Positions 37,298-50,370 are shown, numbered from the stretch's first letter. The stretch is DNA of 64,000 nt from Papio anubis (GCF_008728515.1 NC_044976.1:209127467-209191466); one strand, 5' to 3'. Numbers and translations: made by a program. The notes: generated by a model not told the origin, from the sequence alone.

Positions 37298-38084
37298 ACG
37301 TTCTAGATCATGTGCTATTCTAATTCTTTTGTGTCTAGATGCTGTTATATTAACATGTAATTTTGGTGCATTATGAGTCAGTGTAGGTTTTATGTATGCA
37401 TTAAAATAATATTCTTATGTGTACCGAACTTTTGAATAAAGTAATAGTAGATGAATAATGTTTTATGAAGTTAATGTGCCATGTATGACAAAACTAGATT
37501 CCATTTATTGATCATGTAGGGTTTTTTCCCCCTACATTTTCTTGCGTTGTGACTAATCCTGATTTACCTTTGAAAAAATCTGATTTTCCTTTGCCTTGTG
37601 GCTGGGTTGAAGCATAACGTATTAAAGTAGATCCTATACGTAAAGAGGTTATCGGGTGGTTGTATCAGGTTTTGTGGGGCTCAGAACTAACTTTAATGGC
37701 TTCAGCAATTACTTGTCTGATTCTCTATAAGATGCATGGTGATATCTAGTGTACAGAACACTTGACTGAAATCAGTGAGTAATAATTCTGTTTTCTGCTA
37801 AATGTAAAATCCTTAACCCCTGGCTTAGCTTTTCTTCTGTGAAATTAGACATGACAATAAATGTCTTACTGAACCAGCTCCAAGAAATGGGGTGTTGATG
37901 AGACTGTGTGTTTTTGAATAAATAAGAACAATTTCATTATTACAATCCCAGCATCTAGCAGTACCTGATAGCAGTGCTTATTGAATACTCTTTGTCTAAA
38001 TTAATAATTATACAATTGAAAATCATAGATGTTCTGGAAAGCTACCATTAACAATAGAACTAGCTTCTAGATTTAGTAACTTTT
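37298..38084. other. No clear gene; faint MIR/L2-like ends near 37800-37985
   Basis: 'taaaatccttaacccctggc' and 'ccagcatctagcagtacctg' are weakly MIR/L2-like. Nothing firmer can be said. Confidence 0.35.
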
Positions 38085-38290
38085 AGTTTGGTTACTGGGT
38101 CTACCACTCACTGTCTCCAAAACTTATTTAAGCTCTAAGCCACAATTTTCTCATGTGTATGGTAGTGATAATAATAGTATCTATCCCATAGAGTTATTGT
38201 GAGGATCAAATTTAAAAAATCGAAATAAAGCACTAACAATGTACTTGACACATAGTCCGTACCGAGGAAATGTAAGTTACTATCATGTTT
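38085..38290 (+). mobile_element. MIR SINE
   Basis: 'gggtctaccactcactgtct', 'cacaattttctcatgtgtat', 'gtgataataatagtatctat', 'gttattgtgaggatcaaatt' and 'tacttgacacatagtccgta' are MIR landmarks in order. Confidence 0.82.
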
Positions 38291-39870
38291 CAATGCGGTT
38301 CTTAAATGGACAGATACAGCCTGCTTTGAAGGTAATTCTTCCTGGAAGGTTTTCATTTTCTATTTGGACAGAATTGTTATTCAGAGTAGCCTGCACCTGA
38401 CCCCAAAAGAATGAATATTAAAATGTATTATTATTTTAAAATGTCAGTTTCATAATTTCTTGGCCAATTGAACCTTCCACAGTGAGGCACTCTCTCTGAC
38501 CTTTTTTGGTAGCACCAATTGTTTAAGAGTCTCTCTGTAATTTTAAAAAGCTTTTGTGCTACTTTTCCTTGATGCTTATTATGAATTTGAAATCGTTTGC
38601 TATAAAAAGTATTTGGCTGTATGTGCTTTTATAATGAAAGTAATTTAATTGGGCATTCTGCCTCCACAGATCAGCAAGGGTCAAAATGACTTTTTTAAAG
38701 AGAACATGAGAGAAGCATCACAGAAGGCAGAGAGGGAAAAAAGACCTCACCATTTGCTTTCAGCACTGAATGGTCCATGCTTCATTAAGGCCAGTGGCGA
38801 GTCTCACGTGTCATGTATTTGCAAACCTGCTTTACTGATGGATACCTTCCCACACGTGTTCCCTGGAGTGGATGGTTAATCACCCCACATCTGTTTAGCT
38901 TGTACCTGCACAATTTGACAGTCCTGGGACAAGGACACCTTGAGCACAAGACACCAACTATCCTTACTCACTATTTTTTTTTTTCTGAAATTCTTGCTGC
39001 CCTTAAAGTTTCCTTGTTGAGCTTTTCCAAGATTACACTTGTCGTGCTGTAAGACTACTAGAAAATAAATACTTTTCTTAAAGATGGGACACCCCAATCA
39101 AGGTAATTTACATAATCTACTCCTTTTCACACAATATTGCTAGGATTGTAGAGTTAACTACCTTTTTGCCCATTGTTGTTAAGAGTTTTCTGGAAGTGGA
39201 GCAAATATGCTTCGCTCTTAACAAACACATACTTCACAACAACCCCACTGACAGAAGCTGAATTTAACATCAGTTTTCAGGGTTATATCCCATTTGAATG
39301 AGATTGGGATATAACAGAATGAGACCTTAAGAGTTCTGGCAAAAATACCTGCTCTGTATAAGATGAAAACATGCCTATTCTGTAACCAACTCTCTGATAA
39401 AGGAAGTAATGTAGGTATGGTGATTAGGAGAGGAATCGTCTAGAAGACACCATGTCCATCCATCAATATTCTTGCTTAGTTTGGTCAAGTGAGTCTTTCA
39501 AATATTTGAATCTTTGTTTGCCCTATATTTTGTAAGTTGACAATGGTAGTTCAGTTAAGTATTATATGAATAAATTGCTCTTCAAAATATTCACAATAAC
39601 ATTAACTGACAAGTCTCTATAAAATCAGCAAAAACGTTATCATCTTCTCATGTAGCTGAAGGTGGTGGAGTTAATGGAATAACATTAATATATTCTTAAA
39701 CCAGAATGGAATTTTTATCACAAGGTCTCTGTGTTTCATTCTAACTTTGACTCAAGGATCTACTAAACCTTTTTGTCAGTCTCCATTGTGCGCACACACA
39801 CACACTCACATGTACGGCCTTTGAATCATCACAAGCACTTTTATTATTACTACAGATGAAACCAATGTGG
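38291..39870. other. No recognised gene; short (CA)n at 39790-39808
   Basis: Mostly anonymous sequence. An open frame at 38649-38879 follows 'ctgcctccacag', a passable acceptor-like string, but nothing else supports an exon. 'gaatcatcacaagcactttt' near 39820 is faintly MIR-like. Confidence 0.35.
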
Positions 39871-39937
39871 ATTCATTCATTCAATGCTTCATTCAAAATG
39901 TCTTGAGTGCCCATTGTGTTTTAGGCATTGCCTTGAT

Positions 39938-41333
39938 CAGCAGTCCTCTAAGTGTAGTGTGTTGCCAAGCTGTGTGTTTTCCAGACCCTTTCAGGGAGTG
40001 CATGAGATGAGAACACTGAGAATGACATGAACTTTATTATAACACTAATACTCATAAGAACTCACTGTGTTGACATTTGCATTGCTGGTGTAAAAGCAAT
40101 TGTAAGTAAAACTGCTGGTCCCTAAGTACAAACCAAGGCAAGGGCACAAAACTGTATTAGCCATTATATTATTTACTACCCCTTGCTCACACAGGTTTTA
40201 CTTTAAAATGTTGGGATGAAGCAGTAAAAATAATAATAATAATTTTGTTAAATCTTCATCCTTGAGTGAACATCTTTTTAATATTCTGTGTGCACAGTGT
40301 GAAGTACACATAAATGTCTGTTTCATACTGAAGCATAATGGTTGTTATGAAGGAAAAAAATCACAGTGGCCTTGTTTCAGATGCAAGCTGAACTACATAC
40401 TTCTTTCAGGAAGCATCGTTTGTACTTGAAAGGACTAACAGATGAACTCTGGTTATTCAGACTTGGATATTTTGCAGACATTTTCTCAAAAATGAATCAA
40501 GTGAGCTGTCACTACAAGGAAAACAGTTGACATTACTTGTTGTCAATGGTAAAATTTTGAGCTTTCAAGCAAAATTTGAATTTTGGAAAAACTGTGTCCA
40601 CCACAATGAGCTGGACAACTTCATAATAGTTACAGAGTTTTCTGGTGAGATTGATGGTGAGATTAATTAATGTGGCTTTTTTGTATTAGATATAATGAAA
40701 GCGACCAAATTTGGATGATCTGTATAACTCAGTGAACAAATGCCTTAAAAGTGCATAATGTTACGAATCATGCATAGTAAAAGATTCATTCAAAATATAA
40801 CAGGCTTTAATATAACTTAGTGTGAAAACTTTACAGAAATGGTTTCAGGTTCCACTTTGCGTCACATATTTAAGAAACTACTACTTTTGAGTTTGGGTGT
40901 ATTTTCAAAGTAAAATATCCACAATTATCTGAAAAGACTACTGAAATACTCCTCTCTTGCTAACTATATATCTGTATGAAGCTGGATTTTCTTCCTTTGT
41001 ATCAAAAAAACAACGTATCTTTGAACTTGGACAAAGACACAAGAATCTAGCCATCTTTGATTAAGCCAGACGTTAATGTGATTTACAAAGTTGTAAGGCA
41101 ATACCACTCCTATCAATAAATGTTTGAGTTAGAAAATATAGCCAGTTTTCAACAAAAATACGTAAATTTTAAAACTTTGTAGTTGGTTTTTTATTTTAAA
41201 ATTGTTTATTATTCTCAATTTTAAATTTTAATATGGTATAGATATATGTCCCCATAAACAAAAGTCCTTTGGTATACTTAATAATTTTAACAGAGTAAGG
41301 AGAACTTGAGAGCAAAAATTTTGAGAACTAGTG
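39938..41333 (+). mobile_element. hAT-Charlie DNA transposon nested in L2
   Basis: About 1.4 kb with hAT-like ends ('cagcagtcctctaag' on the left, 'gagaactagtg' on the right, where the complement reads 'cactagttctcaaaattttt'). The right end matches my memory of Charlie1-type consensus: '...aaaggacttttgtttatggg' in complement. The transposase remnant is annotated separately. The internal deletion relative to a full autonomous element is large. Confidence 0.78.
40447..41016 (+). pseudogene. hAT (ZBED-like) transposase remnant
   Basis: Two peptide blocks in the same frame recall the C-terminal half of hAT-Charlie transposases. The first is 'LWLFRLGYFADIFSKMN' at 40447-40497 (family pattern 'LWLxxLAYLADIFxxLN'). 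The second is 'LYEAGFSSFVSKKQR' at 40972-41016 (family pattern 'CEAGFSxLxxIKTK', near the dimerisation region). In life the enzyme cuts and pastes the element using a DDE/RNase H-like fold. Stops and frameshifts between the blocks, and loss of the N-terminal BED zinc finger, show it is dead. Confidence 0.75.
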
Positions 41334-42420
41334 TTTTAGATATGGGGAATGCAGTACCAAAGACACAGACTCCACCCCCCACAGTTTAATAGGGGAGGTA
41401 GAACAAGCAATGCAGTTCCTACCTTTCATGTGATGTCGTAGAGGTCTGTAAGCAGGCTATGGGAATACAGAGGCAGGGTTTCTAACTCATAGAAGTGGGA
41501 GAAGGAAGCCTTCTTAAGGGAAATATTATTTTATCAGAGCCTCAATGTTTATCTGAATCTCTAAGTTCAAGTACATGTTAGGCTGATAAGGAGAGAGTGG
41601 GCATTCTTGTAGAGGGAACAGTCTGTTCAGAGAAACTGATGATAAGAGAACAAGCCGTGTTCTAGGAGCTGCAAGTTTAGGTTGCATGAGTGAACCATGG
41701 ACGCTGAGTCTGGAGTGGAGACGAAGAGCAGTACAATTTTCACAGGGCCCTGACAGTGGGGGCGCAACGGAAAGATTTGTATTTTATAAATTTTGAAAGG
41801 TAACTATTTTAGAAAGATAACTCTAGCAGAAGCAGAGAGGTTCATGGGGGCATTGAGAAAAAAGGCAGAGAGAGACAGAGATAATTTAGGACTCTGTTGC
41901 AATGATCTGAGAGAGCACTGATGAACGCTGTACTAAAGCAGTAACATAATGGAGGAAACTGAAGAAATAGATTCCAGCAGTGTTAAGGAGGTTGAATTTA
42001 TAGCCAACTGAATGCAAAGGATGAAGGAGAATAAGAAAAAAAATACAACTTTAAGTTTTTTACTCAGGTGGTTGGAAGATAGTGGTGCCATTCTTTGAAT
42101 GAGAGAATTTTAAAAGAAAACAATTGGGGAAGGATGGTGTTGATAAATTTACTATAACATTTTGGAGCTTTAAAGGATGTGGATCATCACATGCAGATAG
42201 CCAGTAGACAGTTGAATGTGCACTTCTGTTAGGTAAGAAAAATGCAGAGGCTAAAAATAGAGATTCAGGAGTCATCACTATATGGATGTCAGTGGAATCC
42301 ATGAGTCTGACTGAGAGCACTCAGACAGTTGGTATGGGATGAAAACATAGCTGGCCTGAGGATATCTACATCAAACAGATGAATAGAGAAAGAGGAATTA
42401 TATTGCAAGTGATATTGGCT

Positions 42421-44029
42421 GTTCTAATATACGCTGTCTTATTTAAGGTGGAAATTAAGGAAGATTCCAGTTGATGATCTGTTCATAACCGAAGAATTCA
42501 GTGATCAGTTCTGTCACTATTCTTATATGCCATTAGTGTTGTGATAATCTGTATGCATTTCTTTCATGTGAGCAAGAACAAGAGAAAGGAAGAGGGAGAG
42601 CGCAAGGGGAGGGAGAACAGTAGAGGAGGGAGGGTAGAGTGGAGTGAGCGTGAATGTGTATGGAAACTGTGAACACTTTCTAGTACAAATCTTCCCCGTT
42701 TGAATATCTGGCAGCAGTTAGATAATTTAAAACATTTTAATTTTGGTTTAGATTCAAATGCATCTTTTGCCAACCATTTATGATCTATATATAGCCATTA
42801 AGATTGTTTCCTCAAAAACAGAAAAATCTTTACCATTGCCTCCATGGTGTGGCAGAGAAATGTTAGTCCAAAGCTAAAAAATTAACCAGTAATTAGCCAT
42901 ATGTGCTTGCATTTTACATTTTAAAATACATATTAAGCTATGCTATGGGGATTCTGGTTCCAAATTACAGACAGTAAACGTAAACAATTGGATCCAAACA
43001 CAATTATTTAGCAACCTTTCCATTTTAGTTCTAACTCAGAAAAATCTCTGAGTCTACAGATGCCCAGCCACATACCTATGGAGCACAGCCTGCGGGATTT
43101 ACTCCACAGAGTCGCACTTGGTCTGCCTCCTAGCCATGTGCTGATGAAGTTCAATGATTCAAATGAAGTCTTTAAAATACATAACATTTAGCTAAGTATA
43201 CCTAATATCTCATTTTGTTTGTTTAATTGGATTAACTTTATCCAAAACTGGATCAAATATTTTAACGTTGCTTACATTCTTAGAAGTGTTATTTTCCCTC
43301 CAGATATCTCCATTGCCTAAATGCCATTTTATTCAGTAAAGATGTTACGACACATTATCCTTTTGTCTTCTGTTTCTTGGTCATTTAATCAGGTTGACTC
43401 AATGTTCCCTGAGCTCTCCACCTGTTGGAGTTATTAACCTCTGTATGCCCTCTCATCCCAAATGGATCCACCAACTACCTCAACCAGCCATGAGTCAAAG
43501 TGGAGACTGGGTGTGGCTCCAGCATCTGGACAGCTCCCCCAAATTATGCATAGTAGGAAGAGGCTCCAAAGGATGCAGAGAAAATTCAAAATGAAGATAC
43601 CAGAGATTTCCCCCACTGTCTCAAAGACTTATGAGCAAAAGGAGATAATTGAGCAAAAAGTTCCATTAATGGTGGGCAAGTGGCTATCTGTAGATATATA
43701 CCTGACATCTGGTAAGCATCTGAGAAATATTTCATTACTATACTTATTTAGTTATTATCAAGTTAGGTAGTCATAAACTAGAGGCTATTAATAAGTGTTT
43801 ATTTTGCTATCAGGCTCTGGAGATGCATATAGAGGTATTTTAGTTTCATTACAAAGCATCTTCTGTAAGAATGTTTATATTCATTTGAGAGAAAAAATAT
43901 TTTGAGATAAAAGATGAAGATGAAATAGGGAATTTAGTTTTGAATTAAAGTAAGCTCAACTATTGGTTTATGTATGGCTTCACTACATTTTTCTTAGGTG
44001 GGGAAAAGAAAAAGAAAAGGAAGTAACCA
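42421..44029. other. No recognised gene; GA-rich tract at 42575-42650
   Basis: The GA-rich tract 'gagaaaggaagagggagagc' is low complexity. A 102-codon open frame (43462-43770) has no family resemblance. Confidence 0.4.
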
Positions 44030-44110
44030 CCTATTAAGCATCTGTTCTCAATCAGACATTGCTTGAATCTTTTATATACCTTATTTAATATAAAATATAT
44101 CATCTCTTAT
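44030..44110 (-). mobile_element. MIR/L2-like fragment (tentative)
   Basis: 'ttaagcatctgttctcaatc' and 'cttttatataccttatttaa' resemble antisense MIR 'ttgagcacctactatgtgcc ... gctttatatgcattatctca'. Confidence 0.4.
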
Positions 44111-46324
44111 GCTTCTTCATGTAACATATTAAATTTGATTCTAGATGTTGCGAATCCAAATTTTATTTTTACTTAAGAATTTTTTCAAAGGACAGTAATG
44201 ATTGTACCTTGAAGCCTTTCCACACTTTTACTCAATGTGGAGGGCGCTATCAATGGTCAGTTATTTTTGTCCATGATGTGACTATTACCTCCATCCCTAG
44301 CTACAGAAAGCAAAACTTTCATGCATAACAGGCAACCCACCTAATAGCAATGAGCACTTACTTCAGGCATTCGCATGTAGCTTTTTAACAGTAATTTACC
44401 ACTTAAGGGAAATAGTTCTTCTTGGAGAGATGCCAGACTCCAGGTCTGGGGCAGGAAATGTTCAGGATGAGTGTAGAGTATCTTGTTGCACCAGACACCT
44501 AAGAAGCCAGAGACTGCTGAGGTCATGCCAACTTGAAAGGACTTTCGCTAGTGACCAGTGGCACATTTTGAAAATCAGAAACAACATTCACAGTTAATTG
44601 GAATGCATTAAGTGTGTTAAAATTTCATGGATTTATAATGATAATACAAGGAAATTGGTAACTTTTAGAGAATGCTAGGGGCAGAGCACAACTCAACATT
44701 CCGAAAACTTAAATAAAAGAATCACGCTTTTTTTTTCTGCTTTTCCTTTGCAAGTTGTACCTCAGGCTGTACCAAGAAATCGAAGAAGGAAATGTTATCC
44801 TTTCTGAAGAATTCCAGTGAATAACTGATTATAACATTTATTATATAATCAGATACATGTTATAAGTGTGCATTGAGAATTTTTCTTATTTTTTTTTAAG
44901 TTGGGATACTGGTGTAGTGATTATACATTCTTTTAAGTGTCTTTTAGCAACATATACTGATGAGTATGCAGACAAAATGATGAGATATCTGGGATTTACT
45001 TCAAAACAACCCAAGATGGAGAAAAGTAGGTGGGAACTTAGATGAAATAAGATTGCCATATGTTGACGATTATTGAAACTGGGTGATGGAATTCGTTATG
45101 TCTCTACATTTGTGGATGTTGGAAATTTTCCATTATTTAAATTTTTCAAAAGTCTTCCTATTCCATAGCATGTATTCATTTGAAATATAGGGCATTTGCA
45201 TTTGCTCCAAAAAGGTGGTTATGTTAGAACAGGAAAAGAGTTATCATACTTTTGATTTACCGATTTTGTGGGGAGAAAATAGACTGAATATCCTGCTCAG
45301 AGTCAGAAAGAGAAAACTTTATTATAAAATCAGTGTAACCTGAGGTTAACATCTCTAATGCCAGCCTCGTGGAGATCAGTGTGACTGAAGTATTACCCCA
45401 GTAGTCCTGCATGTGTCTTCTTTCAAAGCAAAAGTCAAATCGTTTCTATCCCCACATTATAGATGATGCTGATTTGCTTGATGCATAAATAGGGTACTCG
45501 GAGCACATTGCCTGTGTCCATTTCCTGTGCTGCCAAATAATCGTGTTCAGCACTTGCCTCTGCTACTGTCTATCTGCTGCAACTGCAGATGTTTCATGTA
45601 GCCGATAAGTTTTAAATGAGAGGCAATTTTTTTTCCTGCTTTTATTATTTATTCTTTTAAAATGATGAGCCAAATTTGAAATCCTGAAATCGTTTTGAAT
45701 GTTTTTCTCAAAACAGGTCACTGTCAAGCTTTTCTTTCCCCAATATGGATTCATTAATTTTGAATCAAATAAAAGTGATGAATAAAAACAACAAACAATA
45801 AATGAAGCAGTATTTTTGGCTAGAGGTATAAGTTGCTGCCCCGTTTCTTTTGCTGACCATCTGCAGTATGTTATTTGATCACTGCCTCTTGAGGGTTGAT
45901 TTTGGTTCAATTCGTTCTTTTCTTCTTTTGTCCTTGACAATGTGCCACCTGGAGAAAAATCTTCCTCGCTCTGAAAGATGCTGATAAATTTACATTATTA
46001 TACAATTTACAATAACACAAACACATCAGAAAAGCAGCTACGCTAAAGTAATTTAGCAGCTGAAACCACAAGGAGGGTTTCCTTGGGGATACATGGACGT
46101 GCTATGATGTTTTCTGACCACTCCCTTCATCAGTCAGGAATCCTTCTGCAGACACTATGGAAAATAAATTAATGACAACTCGATCCCCAACTTCACTGCC
46201 TGTAAGATTCAAGTCTGAAGGGCAAGGAGAAGTAAACCCACGCTAATGTTATTATATTCCCCTCTGAATAACAGCAGTTAGTATCGACTACTCCACTTTC
46301 CCTATGTGCACGTGTAACTAAAGT
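44111..46324. other. No recognised gene or repeat; candidate conserved block 45480-46080
   Basis: No interspersed repeat recognised over 2.2 kb. The part around 45480-46080 mixes AT-rich homeodomain-like words with balanced sequence in the style of vertebrate enhancers. That is an impression only. Confidence 0.4.
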
Positions 46325-46520
46325 GCTTCATAAATATTAACACCTTTAATCTTCACCAAAGTCCCATGAGGGAGATATTATTCATTATTGCAGGCAGATA
46401 TGTCATTTAAGGATCCGGCAGTATAGAAAGGAAAGAAGCTGCCCCAAAGCCTATAAGCCAGACCAATAGAACCAGGATTTGAATCCTCCCTGCCATCCCT
46501 TACTTAAAGCAGCCTCTTTG
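46325..46520 (-). mobile_element. MIR SINE
   Basis: Antisense MIR: 'cataaatattaacaccttta', 'aagtcccatgagggagatat', 'tattcattattgcaggcaga', 'ctgccccaaagcctataagc' and 'accaggatttgaatcctccc'. Confidence 0.8.
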
Positions 46521-49500
46521 AGGACAAATAGTTTATTATTATTAGCTAAAAAACAAGATGTAGTTAAAGCCACAACCAATAACCAAATAATAATAATATT
46601 ATAACAACGTAATTTAAAACTTGATACATCATTTACCTTCACCTCTACTTTAATACTTCCTTAAAATAAATGATAACCTTCTTCACATGCATTATACATG
46701 GGGACACTGGTGTGGGAATGAAGGGTTTATTTCAGGATGTATTATCAGATGTTAAACCTAATGACTCTCAGATGAATATACAGTGCTACAGATTTTGCTT
46801 TATAGCCTGGGTTTGAAACTCCATCTCAAGTTTTTGCTTCTGAAATTCTTCCAAGATAAATCGCTGACCTTGCTAATGTGAGTTCCATAACCACCGATGC
46901 CAGTACAATGTACCTTTCTGGCATTGCACCGGCAGCATTGTGTTGGTAATGTTTTGTTTTCTTATATATAATAAAGTATAATTAAGTAACTTGTAAAGAA
47001 TTTGCCTATAAAAATGGCTGCAACTTGAAATCCACTTAAAATATTCCATTGGGTAATCATAGAAATCGATTCTCTACTCTTAATTTAGTTTTGCATGAAA
47101 GTTCAGTCTTGCTGAAAACGTGAGAATATACTTACATAACACATTTATATTTGTATAGAATTACTGCTACTGCAGAAGTATTTTAAAACAGTTTATTGTT
47201 ATTGGTTCATTTAAGGGACTTTTTTTATCCCCCAAACGAACTCTGGCTAAGTAAGTGTACATGTGACTTAATACCGATATTTTCTTCATGCATATTATTT
47301 CACTAATATATTACACTAAAGTATAAATAATTACAATGATGTGCCTAAATATACTTAAAACCAGTAGTCATTAGGGCGTATTTATTAGAAGAATTTTCAT
47401 CCCACATTGTAGTAAAATGACCAAATAACTTTTACAATGCAATTATTGCCCTTTATCACCATGAGTAGTGAGGAAAGCCACTTTGCAATGATCTGTTTTG
47501 ACAAAATACATTTTCCAGAGGAAATCTGAGCTAATAATGGAACTTAAAACTCACCACTAAATCCATCCTCAGTCATAGAAAGGGTGATAATGTTGGGATG
47601 GTTGCCACCAATCATTTAAATTCAGAAAAAAACGAAAAACAAAAACACACAACTAACCCCATTTAGGGGTGTTCAGATGTTTCAAATGCCATTCAGCAAA
47701 GTCCTAAGCACATAGTTCAAAACTAAAGCCCTGACTCTTAGCTTTGACCTCGCTTGTTTTTGCCACATCCTCTGCTCCTCAACCTCAAATGATAACCACT
47801 TTCTTCTCGCACGTTTGCATCACTGGTTCTTGGCTGCTTAGACAGGGCACTGTGGGTTGACCTAGGGTACAGCAGTGTTTTCCAGAGTTGGGATGGCATT
47901 GTTTGTCATGTTACGCTGCTCTCCGTGTTGTTTTTATTTGTTTGAAGGAATAGATTACCCAGAAAACTCTTCGTAAGACATCCTGCCTAGGAGACAATAC
48001 TTATGAATTACAAAGTTATCTGTTAAGATGTCTGATTAGATCTCAGAGAGTCAACAACTGAAGTAAGCTGATCTTTCAGAACACATATGGGCAATTAAAA
48101 AATAAAAACCACCCAGAAACCATTGGCAAAAAATATGATTGACTACTTTTGTTTCTTCCTTATAGTAACAACCTGGGAATGAGAATGACAAAAATAACAA
48201 CACCACAACAAAAACAGAAATAATTACCTATGAATGAAGCTTCTTTAATTTGTCTATTTGTTTTATTAGCAGCAAAAATTAAGAGAACAACTTTAAAAAC
48301 GAATATGGGATTTGAGTTCACAATTCCTCCACTATGGCAGGTTTTCAGTGAAACATCAACGTGACTAAATTTTTTCTAATGGTACCTTGGATCTGCATTT
48401 TGGTAATAAGCTTTTGGTTCCTTCTCTCACCTGGTCCTCATTCCTGATAACCCCATGCCCTTCATTTCTTGCTCTGAAGACATCTGTAACTGTAGGATGC
48501 AACTCTGTAGGGGATTTGAGAGAAGGTACGTTGCTCAGCACTTGGGCACCAATGCCCTGCCGGGAGAGCCCTAGCTTGCAGTCAGTAGTGGAGTTTAACG
48601 GCAGGGTTAGCAGATGGTCCCAGTCAACCAAATGGGGATTATTATCCCAGAGCCAGGCTCAGGGAGGGTTTGGGAGTCCAGGAAACATGTACAAATGGGG
48701 GAATGGAATGCATTAATTTCAGGGCAGTCAGAAAGCAGTCCCTCCCTAGGAAAGTGTGACTGTCCTGAGTAGATGGATGCGGTCAGTTTGGTATTAGAAA
48801 CATGTCAAATAGATGATTGAACATGAGGAATGAAATGAGAGAGGGACAAAAGCCCAGTCTATACAGACCCATGACTTTCTTTTCGCAGATCTTGTGCACT
48901 GGGAGCAGAAACTTAAAATTAATGATTTGAGCACTTTTTCTGCTCTCTCAAGAGAGCTTGTAGAGTGTACTCTGTTCACTTAGAAAAGTACTGTGTAAAT
49001 AGCAGGTATGTTTCAGAGAGTCCTGTATCTATTCCCATCTATGCATGGTCCTAGAAAAGACAACTTTCACTTAAGGTTTGTTTTTGAGGTAGAAGCCTTG
49101 GTCACCGCTAAAGCATAGTGCATGCAATATCTCTTCTGAGGTTGCTCCTGGAAGATTTTTGCACCTGCCTCCCCTTACATCGTCCCTACCTGTTTCCATA
49201 GATTCCAATCGTTTTGTTAATGCTCACTACAGGAAGCACCTAAGAATAGACTTGCTGTTCTGAGCAGATTCTATCTTGGGACATGATGGGTGGAGAACAG
49301 CCAAGAACATTGTAGCAAATAGGTGCCCAGTTGGGCTTTTCAATATTATGTATTTGACAGGCCACAGCAGCACCAGCATGCATTGGCATTGGAAAAATGC
49401 ATTGCCCAGTTCTGTTTGAAAGCTCCTGTCATTTCAGAAGCACTTGAAAACGGGCATGCACTGGGTTTTGCTGCTGCACTTGCCGGGGCTATTAATAGGA

Positions 49501-50316
49501 GCTCAGGACTTACACTTGTATCGCCCTTTTTATAAAAGAAAAAATATCCAAAAGTATTTCTTTTCCAAAACAGTACCAATCAAAGCCAACTGCAGCAATC
49601 TTTCACCGTAACAACGCATAGCTGTTGAAACTTTAGTCAGGTGAGCAAAATCACATTCGTTTTCAGGTAAGAAACTCCCATTGTGCACAGAATGTTTTCC
49701 AGCGCACACTGAATGAAGATGGTGAATACTGAGGTTTCCCACCCACTCTTGGAACTGGCTAACTCAGCTATAATGCTAATAAGGCTGGGACATTATATTA
49801 TTTTGAAGAGCTCAGCATTGTATTATATGCTCAGATAGCCTCAATCACATGCTGGAGGATTTTTTTTTTTTTTAATGTTTTGCTAGTTTTAAAAACTAAA
49901 CTAGAAAAATGGGGCATGTCCCAGTCATCTCAGGAAAAATAATGAAAATGATATCAAAAGACTTAGTGTCTATTTTCTTTAGCAATCTATGTTTTCTAAA
50001 GATATTGATACATTTGGATTGTTCTTGCACTCGGCTGGCTGGTGGGCCTTTCACATCTGGAGGCCAGTTGACTTTGTTCTTGGTCCTAGTGCTTAAGACA
50101 CGAACATGAGATGCTTTGCACAGGAGAGGAGGCCAGGGAGATGTGTGTTTGTATGGGGCTTCCTCTCTCTCTGGGCATTAATGGAATACATGTGCTAGCT
50201 TTGGAGTCAGAAGAGCGGTAGAGAAGGAATATATTCCAAAAGGGTGGAGCATGATGGAATAGTGTGGTAGAGAAGAGTTAGCCTGCTGTGAGATATTTGG
50301 GTGTCTCTTGCAAGGT
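46521..50316. other. 3.8-kb block with no recognised gene or interspersed repeat
   Basis: Repeat-poor sequence. The open frames (longest 109 codons, 48387-48716) show no family resemblance. 49320-49535 is a GC-balanced patch in AT-rich surroundings and is noted as a candidate conserved element. Confidence 0.45.
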
Positions 50317-50370
50317 CACTTCCTGTCATACAACTTTCCACTTCCTGTCATACAACCTTCCACTTCCTGT
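50317..50370 (+). repeat. 22-bp tandem repeat carrying three ETS-type motifs
   Basis: Units at 50317-50338 and 50339-50360 ('cacttcctgtcatacaac' plus 'tttc' or 'cttc') differ at one base. A partial third unit starts at 50361. Each begins 'cacttcctgt', a match to the ETS-family core (CACTTCCTG, complement CAGGAAGTG). The three cores are 22 bp apart, about two helical turns. Confidence 0.93.

Larger units (their letters stand above)
39871..42420 (-). mobile_element. L2 LINE, antisense, split by a hAT transposon
   Basis: The 3' end ('attcattcattcaatgcttc', 'gcccattgtgttttaggcat') lies at 39871-39937. After the hAT element L2 resumes at 41334 ('tggggaatgcagtaccaaag') and runs through 'gaggttgaatttatagccaa', 'gtggtgccattctttgaatg', 'gccagtagacagttgaatgt' and 'gattcaggagtcatcactat'. 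It is ancient and inactive. Confidence 0.7.

Noticed and set aside
38637..38879. Possible exon after the acceptor-like string 'ctgcctccacag'
   Set aside because: A single acceptor-like string is expected often by chance. No donor, branch point or recognisable peptide supports it.
39938..41341. Exact 8-bp target-site duplication for the hAT element
   Set aside because: The candidate flanks ('ttgatcag' and 'ttttagat') do not match well enough, so no duplication is claimed.
45563..45940. 125-codon antisense open frame in the candidate conserved block
   Set aside because: The peptide resembles no family I know, has Lys/Asn/Ser-rich AT-driven composition and lacks splice or start context. Conservation, if any, is more likely regulatory.
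48387..48716. 109-codon sense open frame
   Set aside because: No recognisable domain, no splice signals, and an opposite-strand frame over the same bases is similarly long. Treated as chance.
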